Source: Climacteris rufus
Taxonomy: Eukaryota > Chordata > Aves > Passeriformes > Climacteridae
DNA: 64,000 bases
Reading direction: 5' to 3'
NCBI GenBank assembly: GCA_013398175.1
Contig: VZRZ01004224.1
Span: forward strand, 623,719-687,718
The number at the start of each line of letters is the position of its first letter. Within the stretch, counting starts at the first letter, position 1. Positions 24,601-35,200 of the stretch are shown here, piece by piece. The position numbers and the translations under genes are program-made. The notes below the pieces were generated by a model that saw nothing but the letters and a program-made list of their open reading frames with translations, was not told the DNA's origin and made no database searches.

Positions 24601-27600
24601 CTTGCCTCTTGTCCTTTCGTTCTCCATTTTGCCGAAGCACTTGGGAAAAGGCTGCTGCCATCTTCTCCATGAGCGTTGGCAGAGCAGCAGCTGGGCCCAG
24701 CACAGACTGCTCTTCTTCCAGCTGAACAAATCCTGCTCCCCCAGCCTCTTGTCTTTTGCCATGGGCTCCAGTCCCTAACCATCTTGGTAACCCTCTTCTC
24801 ATTCCCCGTTCCTTCCCATCAATGCACTAATTATGTAAGTTTTTCATTTACACTTTTAAAATTTATGTAAAATATACACTTAAAAAATTTCTGGGCTTTT
24901 GCTTCACATCACACCTCTCCTTTTTGCTTGTATCACTTTAAGACAGTTGGAAGTATCTATGTTTCCTCCTTCCTCTAAATTCAGGTGTTTTACCCATGAT
25001 GATTTCCTGAGCTATTCTTATCATTTAGCAATAATTTGTCAATTATTTTTGATCTGTTATGTTCAGAAGAGTACCATTCCAGCTGTCATTTCAATGTGGA
25101 GGAAAAAAAGGATTTTTTTTCTTGAATCAGGATGACCTGGATTTTTTTTTTGTTGTTGTTGTTGTTGTCGTGGTATATTATATGGCAAGACTTTTTGAAC
25201 TCACTGCTGTTAGCAAACTTATTTGTGGCATTAGTTCATGTCAAAGACTGGATGTATTAACTTTTGTTGAACTTCTAAGCTAAAGTCACATCACATTGTA
25301 TTTCTTCTTTCCTTAAGATGCTTATACTGATGAAGATCTGATGCTGTATTGGAAAAACGGGAATGAATCTCTGAAAACTGATGAAAAGATTTCTTTGTCT
25401 CAGTTTCTGATACAAAAATTCCACACTACATCGAGACTGGCTTTCTACAGTAGCACGGGTACTGGTCTTTTAATAATATTGCTAAACCTAATGCTGTATT
25501 AACTGCTTGTGAGAGGGCTCTTGGGATTGTCACTGAAATGTAGTCTCCACAGTCTGTTTGAGAGCTCAGTTTCTTGTTACACTAGTCTTTAGAAATAAAA
25601 GAACAAAAGGAAGATCTTGTCTCTCTGTGCCTACTGTCCAGGCTGCTCTCACTGATTCTGGCTTTCCTCCTCTCTCAAAGGTTGGTACAATCGCCTCTAC
25701 ATAAATTTCACTTTACGCCGACACATCTTCTTCTTCTTGCTCCAAACCTACTTCCCTGCCACTCTCATGGTCATGTTGTCCTGGGTGTCCTTCTGGATCG
25801 ATCACCGAGCAGTTCCTGCCAGAGTCTCTTTGGGTGAGAACAACTGCAACAAGCCATGGCTCTGTGAAAGGCTTTGCTCTGTGAAAGTTTTGGCAGGAAA
25901 GGGACCTGTTCATTTTGATGGTTAAAGATATTGTGCAAGAAAATGGTGGTTTTATCTGATGATTAATATCATGTATAACTTGCAGTTTGTCTCAAGTCCT
26001 TCATCACTAAGCAGTCTTCCTCACTCATACGTAGCTCAGGACAGAAAGTTCTGTGGTCTTAAAAGCGAAGCTGTAACACAGATTGGTACAGCTAGGAAAC
26101 AGGAGTCCTTGTCACCAGTTGTCTTAGCAGACCTGATCTCAGGATTAGGTGTGTTAAAAACTTGTTTTAACAGCATTGTGTTTAAACCCTGAAGGTTAAG
26201 GAGGGAGTTTTGCTGTTCCTAGCAAAATGTTGACTGCTCCATTGCTCCTCAAAACTCAACTCATCATGAGTGTAGGCAGGGGAACTGTTCTGCACTGGCA
26301 GAAGAGATACTTAATGCACATTTATTTCATATTGAACACCTTTTAGAGCATCATGTAGACCACAAGTTCTGTTTTTCTAGACACAGAAAGCTTTATGGAC
26401 TGTATCAGTCAATAACATTTATTTCTCTCATTTCTTTCCAGGGATAACCACTGTGCTGACCATGTCCACGATCATCACTGGGGTGAATGCCTCCATGCCT
26501 CGTGTTTCCTACATCAAAGCAGTGGACATCTACCTGTGGGTCAGCTTTGTGTTTGTCTTCCTCTCGGTGTTGGAATACGCGGCTGTGAATTACCTGACGA
26601 CGGTGCAAGAGCGGAAGGAGAGGAAGCTGCGGGAGAGGGTAAGACAAACTTTTGTTCATCCATTTATTCTTTTTTTTCCCCTACAGTTGATCAGGTCTTT
26701 ATATTGACTGTCTCTTAATGGGAAAACACTGACAACCATGTGTGTAATTGGGTCAGTTTAGACCACTCCACCTCAGGCTGAATTGCTAACACAGAAAACC
26801 AGGATTTGATCTCATGGATCTTCATAGAAACATCAGGGAAGAGGAGAGTGTGATCTGAAGTGGGAAAGACTGCAACCTGAACTGTGAGGGAATGGCAAGA
26901 GGGGAAAGAATAAAATCTGATTCTTCACCAAAGACTGTTCAGTAAGCTAAAGATGTTATTTGGAGCAAAGACATTCCTCCGTCTATGGGCAGCTTTACTC
27001 TGGAAACCAGCTTTAATGGATGTACTAGTGGAGGTGTTCCACATTACCAGGCACAAACAACAGACAGCCAAGTTTATGCTTGTACTTTTTAATGTACTAT
27101 AAAAAGTCTTATCCTGCATCCCTGGAGATTTTCAGGACCTGACCAAATACAGTCCTGAGCAGCCTGGCTTTGCTGTGAGCAGAACATAGGACTAGAGATC
27201 CCCTGAAGTCCTTTCCAGCCTGAAGTATCTTACAGACCTGTAAGCCCTTCTTCCTTGTCATTAAACAAAGCACCATTGCCTTTTGCCTTTTACAGCTTCT
27301 TTCTTCCCAGTAAGAGCTCCCTCCATTAGTTCACTGGTAACATTGGTAACCTGCTGTCTGACTCCTGGAGAAATTTGTATAAGCCTTTTGGAAATGCTAA
27401 TGCAGACATCATCTTTCATATGATTTAAGCATGACATTTCACTCTCTGAACAAGTCTTTTGGTTTTGCATGTCCTGCTCTTTCCCTTTCTCTTCTTCCTA
27501 TGATTTTCTTGAAGTACAGCATAAACCACCTAACAGCCCAACACCTTTCCTAGTTGACATCTCATAAAAAATATAATTAGATACACTCAAAAAAGCAATT

Positions 27601-30600
27601 GGAATAAATTAACAGACTTCTGTGATGAAATTTTGCCTCTCTTCAAGGCCTTCTCAACAGAAGTATGCTTCTAGAAAGCTACTTGAACAGGTCCTGAGTA
27701 TCTTAATTTATCTGTGCCTCATCCTAGTCCCCACCTGAGGCATAGCAATTCTTTGCAACCCAAGATAGAGATGCTCTGTGCAAGCACAGTGTGTCTGACC
27801 TGCTGCACATGAGCAGTGGTCTGTGGCATTTCAGCCAGCCCTGCTCAACCATCCCATATCCAAAGAATACGGTATCTTGACAGGTCACAGGAAATAACAA
27901 AACCATCCTTGCTAGGATTGACTTGCCTAGAATAAACCTGTATTTCTTTTAAGATGAAAACCCTTCTCCTTTGTCTTTAACTGTACTGGAGGGATAAAAT
28001 GAACTCGAGAGGGTTTGTTAATGTTCTGCTAAGTTTTCTGGAATGTTTTCCAGCACCCAATGATGATGTAGCTCGTTATTGATATCATAAATCTGCCCTT
28101 TATTGAGTCTCGTACGTTGAATTCTATATTCAGCAAATGCCTTTTTACTACACAAAGGAAAATATTCTAGTCAGTCTTCAACATGTGACAATATTAATCT
28201 CCAGTGGTAGAAATAGGAGCAGAGATAATAAGCAGCACTATTTGAGGAAGAAGCTCTTGAAGAAGCAGAAGAGAGATTTCTCACAGTAAATGCAGATCTT
28301 GTCAGCCACTACTGCTCCCCTATGACAGACCCAAACAGTCCTAGTATGAACATGTTAGGCTGCCCAGAGAAAAGCCTTATGTTATGTCTACATTAAGAAA
28401 TTAAATGTGCCTGGGACAAAGGCATGCAGTATTTGAAACTAAACCTTCTCTCCCTCAAGATCAGAGGAGCTGCTGTGAAATGCCTGTGGCAAGTGGTCTG
28501 TTACCCCATGCTTGTTCCCAACCCATACACAGGAACTTTTCGGTGCTTACTGGGCTGGGCAAAATTCAGGCCAGAGACATTTCTGACGCTTGAATAGTAT
28601 TGTCAGCTGCCCATGCCCAAGGAGGCTCTTTGGCAGTCTTTGAATTATTATTGTAGACACAAACTAAAATTTCTGCAGGGTGGAATTATGTAGCGCACCT
28701 CTGCATGTACGTGCCTATGTCAGGACGAGTGTAATTTTAGATTCTGTGGAGGTGGGTTTCTAGCACATCAGGCTCCCTGGTCCATTGAGGTGGCTGTCAT
28801 CGTGTGTGCATGAAGCCATGGGAACTGCAGTTTGACCTGGGGCTGACAGTAAATCTGCAGAACTGCTTTCTCTGCTGAGTCCTGCAGCAATTAGCTCATT
28901 ATCGTAGCTGCTGTCCCTTACACACAGCCACCATCTCCTGGACCTGCCAGCTGATGATGAAGAGCCTGATGTGTAATTCTTTCCTGTGGGTTTTTTATTT
29001 TTTTTTTGCTGTTTGCTGTCCTGGTTCTGGCTGGCATAGAGTTAGTTTCTTCTTATTAGCTGGTACAATGATGTGTTTTGAATTCAGTATGAGAATGATG
29101 TTGTAACAAACTGATGTTGTTGCTAAGTTGTGTATATCCTAAGTCAATGATGTTTTTGCGTCTCATGCTCTGCCAGAGAGGAGGTAAACAAAAAAGACAG
29201 GGAGGGACCATGGCCAGGACAGGTCACCTAAACTGGCCAAAGGGTTATTCCTCACCATAAAATACATTTTAATTATTAAACTGTTCTTATCTCATCCTAC
29301 AAGTTTTGCTTTTAGTTCTTGTTCCCATCCGTCCAGAGGTCAAGGGGACGGTAAGTTGAGTGAGCAGCTATGTGATGTCAGCTGGGGTTAAACCACAACC
29401 GTCCTTTTGGGGAGTTTTGATTTTGTTTGGGTTTTTTTTTTCGGTTTTTTTTTTGTTGTTTGTTTGGTTTTTTTGGGTTTTTTTGTTTTGTTTTTGTTTT
29501 TTTTTTTCTTTGGTTGCTGTTTTGTTGGTTTTGGTTTTTTGGGTTTTTTTAAGTGTGCCTGCTTAGAATAAAATATGTCTTAAAACACAACTGATGTTCA
29601 GTTCTACTCTGGAAGTGCCCAAAAAAAAGTAAAGTAAGCAGGCTACTAACTTGTTATGTTTTTCTGAACATAAACTGCTGATACCAAATCTTTCAGTTAG
29701 GCCAAGAACACAGAAAACAATCCTTTAAGTTGATTTTAAGGTTTTCAGTAAGCAATGTGATCTGTTGGTTAAATAATTTGAAGAAAAATCCTTGACTTCA
29801 GAGTTTTACAGTGGCATCCAGAATACGACATATCAATGTGTATATATAAACTTTTACATATATATATATATATTCAGATACATACATTTATTTTAGCTGA
29901 ACATATCCTTGAAAACAAATTCTTGGCAAATTCACTCATCAGAGTTGGTGGAGGAAGGAACTGGGTGCAAAGTATTACTATGTAAGGAAATTGGACTGTG
30001 GGAAATCAGACATAGGAACTTCCAGCAAAAAGGAGTTTTTGAGTCCATTTTCATTGCATACAAATACATCATGCATATTGCTGGGACAGGAAAACTGCAG
30101 ATTTTGAATAGCAGAATATGGCATTTTTCTATTTAAAATTCTATCTGTATTCATTGGATTTTTTTAGACTAGTGGAATGCATGCTGGTGCTGCTGAAGTC
30201 AATGCAAGTTTTGACATTAGCTCTAACAGAAATGGGATTTTACATTAGGCCTTTAGCTGGCCCTCTCCTTAGTTTAAAATCAGATTTATGAAGAAAACGT
30301 GTATCTGTAAACCCAAAACATGGGCCTTTTTTTTCCATAACGTACTGGATAAGCCACTTCCACAAATTAAACTGCATCTTCTCCTTGAATATTTATAAAC
30401 ACAAAGAATGAAAAATAAGGACTCTCAAGACAGTAAGGCTGAACAAGAGCTAGCTAAGAAAACCTTTTGCTTAGATTATATGTCGGCTAAAGCATTTTTT
30501 TAATCTTTTCTGAAGCTGCTTGTCCAAGCAGTGGAGATAAACCCCATTCATTCCTTTTGAATACATGCAAAAAAGAAGTGACTTTTTTGTTCAAAGACAA

Positions 30601-31037
30601 ACTTACAATGTCACAATCCAAACTTCAAACTCAACTCTTTACAAGCTGTCTGTTAATAAAAAAAGAATAATTTCTGTTGCTTACCTGTTTTTCCAACGTT
30701 CAGCTGTATTTCTTGTTTATGTCCCTAGTTTTCATGTTCGTGTGGAATACCTCACTCCAAAAGCATGATGCTGGATGGAAACTACAGTGAATCTGATGCC
30801 AACAGCCTGGCAGGATATACAAGAAACCAGATGGTACCAGAAGAAGAAAAACAAGAAAAGATAGTTGTGCATTTAGCTATGAGCAATGAATCTAATTCAT
30901 CAAGGAAGAAAGGCCTGAAGGGCCATGTGGGCTTGCGTATCATCCAGAACACTCATGCAATTGATAAATACTCAAGATTAATATTCCCAGGCACCTACAT
31001 ATTTTTTAATTTGATATATTGGTCTGTCTTTAGCTAA
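6510..31037 (+). CDS. GABRR2: GABA-A receptor subunit rho-2, eight coding exons to the stop codon (5' partial)
   Basis: This gene encodes a subunit of a pentameric, GABA-gated chloride channel of the Cys-loop family, at the plasma membrane of retinal and other neurons. Coding exons joined: 6510-6616, 16193-16260, 20321-20544, 23873-23955, 25318-25458, 25681-25833, 26442-26638 and 30729-31037. All internal borders are AG/GT and the phases match. The product is about 426 residues from just after the signal peptide to a C-terminal IYWSVFS. It shows the agonist-site segments LYLRHYW, ESYAYTDEDL and FYSSTGWYN, the Cys-loop, four membrane segments and a short M3-M4 loop. Rho-2 is preferred over rho-1 because M2 position 2' is Ser (rho-1 has Pro), the N-terminal part reads HIFKKN and RVDEHDF, and the M3-M4 loop reads SLAGY and EEEKQEKIVVHL. 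The signal-peptide exon is not seen. Odd points: an extra Cys in the Cys-loop, and His for the usual Arg in WIDRRAV. Identification is from recalled family sequences; no search was run. Confidence 0.96.
8428..8580 (-). repeat. CR1 LINE 3' fragment
   Basis: Begins tcacagaatcactgagtgg and continues with the reverse-complemented CR1 3' end (ggtttgggtttgaagg, gatcatctgattccagccc). 5'-truncated and diverged. Confidence 0.8.
11106..11136. repeat. (CA)n microsatellite
   Basis: Two CA runs separated by GAGA. Confidence 0.95.
14296..14422. repeat. T/G-rich low-complexity tract
   Basis: Runs of T interrupted by G or GG, of the (TTTTG)n type, ending in a long T run at about 14391-14411. Any protein read from it is a composition artefact. 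Confidence 0.9.
16193..16260 (+). CDS. GABRR2: GABRR2 exon 3: start of ligand-binding domain
   Basis: This 68-bp exon lies between ttctctttcag and gtatgtaat. It completes the split Gly codon and reads PAIPVGVDVQVESLDSISE then VDM. This is the first beta-strand segment of the extracellular domain and is nearly invariant among rho subunits. Intron 2 before it is about 9.6 kb. Confidence 0.97.
16901..16970 (+). repeat. CR1 LINE 3' tail
   Basis: Reads ggttagaccagatgacc then ggttccttccaacccaatc and ends in degenerate octamers (ctgtgttccgtgatt). This is the plus-orientation CR1 3' end. Confidence 0.85.
18374..18952 (+). mobile_element. ERVL-type endogenous retrovirus LTR
   Basis: Starts TGTCCTGGTTTTGGCTG and ends near GGGGTAAATCACA, the terminal pattern of a common avian ERVL LTR family. 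Inside are TAGCTGGTACAGTGCTGTG, TTAGCATGAGAATAATACTG and a TATA box at 18654-18659 (gtgtataaactgggg). I found no clear 5-bp target duplication. No retroviral genes were recognised nearby, so it is probably solo. It shares family and orientation with the LTR at 29017. Known avian LTRs support the class; the exact subfamily is not assigned. Confidence 0.8.
20321..20544 (+). CDS. GABRR2: GABRR2 exon 4: ligand-binding domain, principal core
   Basis: The exon begins right after ttttttgtgaag with DFTMTLYLRHYWKDER and ends in GHVLYSMR, the Arg codon split before gtaacg. It holds the loop-D aromatic segment LYLRHYW, the strand KKIWVPDVFFVHSKR, and the loop-E segment DNIMLRVFPDGHVLY. FPDGHVLYSMR is rho-2-like, where human rho-1 has QPDGKVLYSLR. 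The open frame runs back upstream to 20105, but that part is intron: the splice acceptor and the family homology both start at 20321. Confidence 0.97.
20545..23872 (+). other. GABRR2 intron 4
   Basis: This intron is about 3.3 kb. Nothing coding was recognised. A segment starting tgtcatgaccc at 21047 looks LTR-like, but no matching 3' end was found (see rejected items). Confidence 0.9.
23873..23955 (+). CDS. GABRR2: GABRR2 exon 5: Cys-loop
   Basis: This 83-bp exon has the size typical of this exon in the GABA-A family. It lies between gacttctag and gtatgttg and reads VTVTAMCNMDFSCFPLDSQT then CSLELES. The two conserved cysteines that define the family are 13 residues apart (14-residue spacing). 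An additional Cys replaces the His (human rho-2) or Arg (rho-1, rho-3) between them. The exon has no stop codon or frameshift. Confidence 0.97.
23956..25317 (+). other. GABRR2 intron 5
   Basis: This intron is about 1.36 kb and is largely occupied by a minus-strand CR1 fragment at 24367-24805. A (GTT)n-like tract lies near 25140-25170. No other feature was seen. Confidence 0.9.
24367..24805 (-). repeat. CR1 LINE fragment
   Basis: A reverse-orientation CR1 3' region. It opens acagaatcacagggtgg, then carries the signatures cagtggctgtgtccacttg, ggctccacaacttttctg and cccttgcctcttgtcc, and ends near atcttggtaaccctc. It is clearly diverged and occupies about a third of intron 5. Confidence 0.85.
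25318..25458 (+). CDS. GABRR2: GABRR2 exon 6: loops B and C
   Basis: The exon follows tttccttaag and ends before gtactggt. It completes YAYTDEDLMLYWKNGNESLK, then KISLSQFLIQKFHTTSRLAF and YSST. YAYTDEDL carries loop-B aromatic residues and FYSST (continuing GWYN in the next exon) is loop C, both part of the GABA site. An N-glycosylation sequon NES occurs where human rho-2 has DES; human rho-1 has NDS at the same place. Confidence 0.97.
25681..25833 (+). CDS. GABRR2: GABRR2 exon 7: M1 and start of M2
   Basis: This 153-bp exon, the standard family length, starts after ctctctcaaag and ends before gtgagaac. It finishes loop C (GWYNRLYINFTLRRH), then codes M1 (FFFLLQTYFPATLMVMLSW, VSFWI) and the M1-M2 linker with the first turn of M2: DHRAVPARVSLG. 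Ser at M2 2' marks rho-2. The linker reads WIDHRAV where human rho subunits read WIDRRAV. Intron 6 before it is only 222 bp and intron 7 after it is 608 bp. Confidence 0.97.
25834..26441 (+). other. GABRR2 intron 7
   Basis: This short intron of 608 bp has GT-AG borders. Nothing beyond splice signals was recognised. Confidence 0.92.
26442..26638 (+). CDS. GABRR2: GABRR2 exon 8: M2 pore helix and M3
   Basis: The exon starts after ttctttccag and ends at GAG AGG before gtaagac (phase 0). It completes Gly and reads ITTVLTMSTIITGVNA, the pore-lining M2 helix with Thr 6' and Leu 9', then the M2-M3 linker SMPRVSYIKAVD. M3 follows as IYLWVSFVFVFLSVLEYAAV, and then NYLTTVQERKERKLRER. M2 carries MST, as in human rho-1, where human rho-2 has MTT. 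The final RER corresponds to REK in human rho-2. Confidence 0.97.
27119..27235 (+). repeat. CR1 LINE 3' tail
   Basis: Plus-orientation CR1 3' end: ctggagattttcagg, cagtcctgagcagcctgg, ataggactagagatcccc, gtcctttccagcctgaag. Confidence 0.75.
29017..29400 (+). mobile_element. ERVL-type LTR, internally deleted
   Basis: Begins TGTCCTGGTTCTGGCTGG and ends GGGGTTAAACCACAACC, the same family as the LTR at 18374. It keeps TAGCTGGTACAATGATGTG and TTCAGTATGAGAATGATG. It lacks the TATA-bearing middle part: after ccaaagggttattcc it jumps to attattaaactgttc. At 384 bp it is about 195 bp shorter than the other copy. A T/G-rich run follows directly. Confidence 0.8.
29408..29553. repeat. T/G-rich low-complexity tract
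   Basis: Long T runs broken by G, GG or GGG, adjoining the 3' end of the LTR at 29017. The reading frame across it is compositional only. Confidence 0.9.
29857..29873. repeat. Short (TA)n microsatellite
   Basis: Uninterrupted alternating TA in an AT-rich stretch of intron 8. Confidence 0.85.
30729..31037 (+). CDS. GABRR2: GABRR2 last coding exon: M3-M4 loop and M4
   Basis: The exon follows tatgtccctag, opens FSCSCGIPHSKSMMLDGNYS and runs 102 codons to the stop at 31035-31037. The cytoplasmic loop contains SLAGY, PEEEKQEKIVVHLAM and RKKGLKGHVGLRI, aligning with human rho-2 but more diverged than the rest, as expected for this loop. M4 is YSRLIFPGTYIFFNLIYWSV, ending in VFS at the extracellular face. 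Human rho-2 ends identically in IYWSVFS. Confidence 0.97.
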   Translation, partial: FSCSCGIPHSKSMMLDGNYSESDANSLAGYTRNQMVPEEEKQEKIVVHLAMSNESNSSRKKGLKGHVGLRIIQNTHAIDKYSRLIFPGTYIFFNLIYWSVFS

Positions 31038-32215
31038 GCATGCTGGCACAGTAGTGACTGAATCAGAAGACATCTACAAAACTCTATTTTGTTGGTATGT
31101 TTCCAGTCTACTCTGGATACAAAGCCAAAAAACTGATTATTTTATTGCTTCTTTGAAGGGTAAAGGGGAGGACACATCCTCCAGTAGCCAACTCCATGCA
31201 TAGGCCTCATGGAGGAACTTGTGCTGGTTGATTTCCAACTCACACCCCTGCTCCCTGTTGCTCTATGGCACATGCTATTTCTCATACTTGAAAATAAGTG
31301 TCCACCATACACCCAAAAGGTGCTGGGTGCTCATTTGGGGCTGGCCATGCTGGTGGTGCCTGCTGTGCAATGGACAAGCAAAGACAGTGCTCATGTGAGC
31401 TGTAAGGAATTAGATAAATGCAATTTGCAAGGGCAGGTCTGGACAGTGCATCTCCTGTAAGGAATCAGAATGAGGACTTTCTTGTACAAAATCTCTGCTT
31501 TTGAGCAAATTCTTTTATTTGTCCTTTGGCATATGAACATCATAATTTTTTTCCATTGTTTTATAAAGAACACCTCCTTTAAGGGTACAGATCCTGCTTT
31601 CTCTCTGGATAGGACCTTCATCAATAGCATTAGGACAGCTGACTGGCCAGGATCAGCTGGGCTCCTTACAGAGCACAGGTGGTTTGTTTGAGTCGGTGGT
31701 CTTTGTTTTTCAGATTATAAAGTGCAGCCCACAGACAAACTGCATGTCCCAATGTGCCTCTCCCAGTCAACACAATGCCCTTCTGTTCAGGCGTTTGGGA
31801 TCAAAAGGGATACATGTCTGCCAGAACTTCTCTGCAGAAACAGAGGCATGTCAGAGATTAAATGGCCCAGAATAATACTGTGGGACCAAGGTCGATGTAA
31901 GTCCTTTGAAGCTGCTGCACAGCATTGTTACAAGCTTATGTGCTTGGCACTTCTTTTCCCATCCCGTGATAACTCCCTTTCCTTTGCTAACAATGCTGAC
32001 AGCAGAATCCTGATGTAGCAACACGATAGCAACAAGACAGCGATGCTCAGGTTTGTGTGCTCCATATTTTTAGAAAATGCCGTGGCTTTTTGGCTGTCAT
32101 AGAGATTATGTGCATCAAACCCCTTGTTTGCCAAGCTGGAACTGAGCAGTGGGGGCAGATGTTGAAGTGTGCAGAGCCAGGACTGAGGTTAGAATAAAGA
32201 AAAAGCAAACAAAAA
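31038..32215 (+). other. GABRR2: Candidate GABRR2 3' UTR
   Basis: This sequence follows the stop codon and has no conserved coding potential. An AATAAA hexamer at 32194-32199 is the first canonical poly(A) signal I noticed after the stop, giving a 3' UTR of roughly 1.2 kb. Weaker variants or later AATAAA sites (for example near 33638 and 34568) could be used instead. The end point is an inference. Confidence 0.35.
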
Positions 32216-35200
32216 TACTGATGTAACCACAACTATTTGTCGGCATATGTTATTTTCTGATTACCATAGCAGGAATTCTTATGTCCTAAAACTCAAGGGA
32301 TGTTGAAGGTGGCAAAGAAGCGTCACCTCTTGGCTGTCACCAGTATCCAGGTTTTCCCTTGTGCCTCAAATATTACTGCCTAAGTCAAGCTGATGATGGC
32401 ACTGATTTACTGGAAACAAAATGGATGACAGAATCTAAAATTAACAACAAAGTTCCCCTCTCATCAGCCATGTTAATAACTGACATGAATGGAGTTTTGT
32501 CTGGTCATACAAGTAAGAAAATAGAGCCATGAAATTGCTGGCAAGAAGAGGAAGGACTGTGTCTGAGGGGCAGGATTGCCCTGTACCCCAGCCTGCTATT
32601 CATCTCCTGAGCCACCAGATCAATGCATTTACCACCCACTGCTCCTGCACCTGAAACCTGGATCTTTCCCACATTGGCAGGTGGAGATAAATGCAAGAAA
32701 GATACAAAAATTATTAAAGAAATAGACCGCTCATTTTTGGAGAGGTTAAAGCATAACAGTGCATTCTTTAGCATTACCAGTTTTGAGTGTAAGACAGGAG
32801 CCACCCCAGCTGGCATCAGGACATTGCAGCAAAGGGACCTTTGCTGGGGAAAGGCAGCAGAACTGCACCATGAAGCCATCAGAGAGTGCAGGGAGTGAGA
32901 AATTTGGTTCCTGTGCCTCCCTGTTTTGCCAGTCTTTTGGCATTACCCATGGCACATGCCATTTAACCTCTCAGTGCCTCAGCTCCTCCATCTAGAAGGT
33001 GAGGAGCACTAGGATTTACCTACCTCATAAGGTGCCGAGGGGCTTAACGTGCTTAGCTAGCACGTGTGGTGTGTGGGGTATGGTTATGATTTCTGAGCAG
33101 ATCACCCAGTGGGAATCCAATTTTGTCTAAGTTACCAGTGAGTTCTTCAAATGCATCCTCTGAATCAGTCCATCTGGAAGAAAGCAGGTATCTCTCCTGC
33201 CTTATGATGCTATTACAACTCTCCTGCATTATAATGATATTAAACGAGGGATAAATGTAGGCAAACAGCCAAAAAGAGAGCTCTGACAATGAAAAATGCC
33301 TCCTGGCATACAAAAACCAGGAAGTCCTAGTGCTTTAATTTGCCATTTGTTTTTATAACACCTCATGTTCCCTTAGAAGTCATATGATGACAAGGACAGT
33401 CTTCTAGGTCCTATCATCTTTGCATTAGCATTGTCTGTAGTCTTAATGTCTAATAAGCATCTTTTGGAGAGGATACCTTACTATTATTTTATTTGCACGT
33501 GTACATAACTGATAGAGATTGATGTCTGTTTCTGCCAGCCTATAAAATCATCAAAAGGCTATTTTTCCATTAAAGCAAAAAAAGTCCCTCCTCTATGTTA
33601 GGCACTACTTAAACTTATTATTCATTAAAATGATAAATAAAAAGTATAGATGCAAATAAAGCCAAGACATCTCCTTCAGTCAGTGTTATGAATTACATTT
33701 TTCTGCTTATTCAGAGGAGAGTGGCTAGGCATGAAGCTTGAACAAATATTCGAAGTATTGACAATGTATTTTTACCTTTTATTTCCCCTGGATTACAAGA
33801 GAGTCCATGAGCACTGTCTAACTTCCAGTTGCCAGATCCAACCAATGTTTTGAGATAGTGCCTGAAGCTGGGCTCTGAATCCTGTCTGATGGATACAACC
33901 CAATTCTGTGAAGCACCGAGCAGATGGACAATGAACTTACCAAAGGAGAGGATTTTCAGACGTGCACAGGAGATTTGGGCAAATTAAGGTCACTGATGGA
34001 AATGCCTTCTCTGGACAACCTGGTCCAATTGCAAAGAGAGAAAATGTTGGCTCCACTCTTTCTATGTCTGGCTCCACTGTACTTTTGCTTCCAACCAAAT
34101 CATGTCTTTGAAAAAAAGTAACTATATAGATATGTACACATATATATAATGTATATGCAGGTATGTATAACAATGTATAACAATGCAAGACACTGGGATG
34201 TGTACCTGTGATAGTGTACATATATGAAATTTTAATATCTTGTGTGTAAATTACCGTTCATTATGCCCAGAAAACTTACTATGTTGAATGGAAAAAAGGC
34301 TCTTACTGTCAGCCTTGGCAAAAAATATGGGTTCTCTCACATTTTTTTTCTGAAAAAGGAGGCACTGAGAAGCAAGAAATGCTGATGCTAAACTTGTACA
34401 ATGGGTACAATCCACTCCACTGATTGCTGTAATCAAACCTGGTAATAAAATAACAGATGGAAAGGGTGGAAAAGAATCCATTTAATGGTGTGAACTTTAA
34501 AATGTGATTTTAATTCTATTTGGAAATCTGTTACCTATGAACTGATGCCCAGGGGCAAAGAGTTTCAATAAACACCTCATTTGTAATTGATTTTAAGTAA
34601 AAAGCATCTCAAAAGATGGAAGAAATGTAGTAGAAGCATGCAAGTACTTTGAAGTATGGAAAGGTCTTTGGGGAAACAGAGCTGTTAATTACAGTTATAA
34701 TTATGGAGACCTTTTGTGAAAACTGCAGCCCACAACTGTGGGAAGTTTAATAATTGCTTTACAATCAATGGCACATTTTCAAAAGATCAGGTGACGGGTA
34801 TATATTTCTCAATCTCCATTTGACTACAAATGAGAATTTGTCATTTAATTCCTGCTTTGTGCCTCTGAAAGTACTGTCTCCACACTTCCCTGATCTCAGC
34901 CATTATCCCTGATGCAGACTGTGGAACTAAAGTAAATGTGCATGGGTGAGGCTGATGCCCAAACCAGTGAACAGTGGTGATTGTCTGTCAAATTTCCACA
35001 ATGGAGAGATTACAGCAAGGTACAGCCTAACTGAGACACTGCCCTGCTGAAATTTAAAGAGCAGGAAAATTTATTTAAAAAACAGCAAGAACTTAGCACT
35101 ATTAAAATTAAAATGTAATCCAGTCTCACACTAAGCTGATTAATTCCTTTGCAAAAATGACATTTGAAATAATGTATCAGGGTCATTACCTTCCTGGTCA

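Larger units (their letters stand above)
26639..30728 (+). other. GABRR2 intron 8
   Basis: This intron is about 4.1 kb and separates the M3 exon from the last exon. It contains a plus-strand CR1 tail near 27119-27235, an internally deleted ERVL-type LTR at 29017-29400, a T/G-rich run directly after that LTR, and a short TA repeat near 29857. No additional exon was recognised. Confidence 0.9.
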
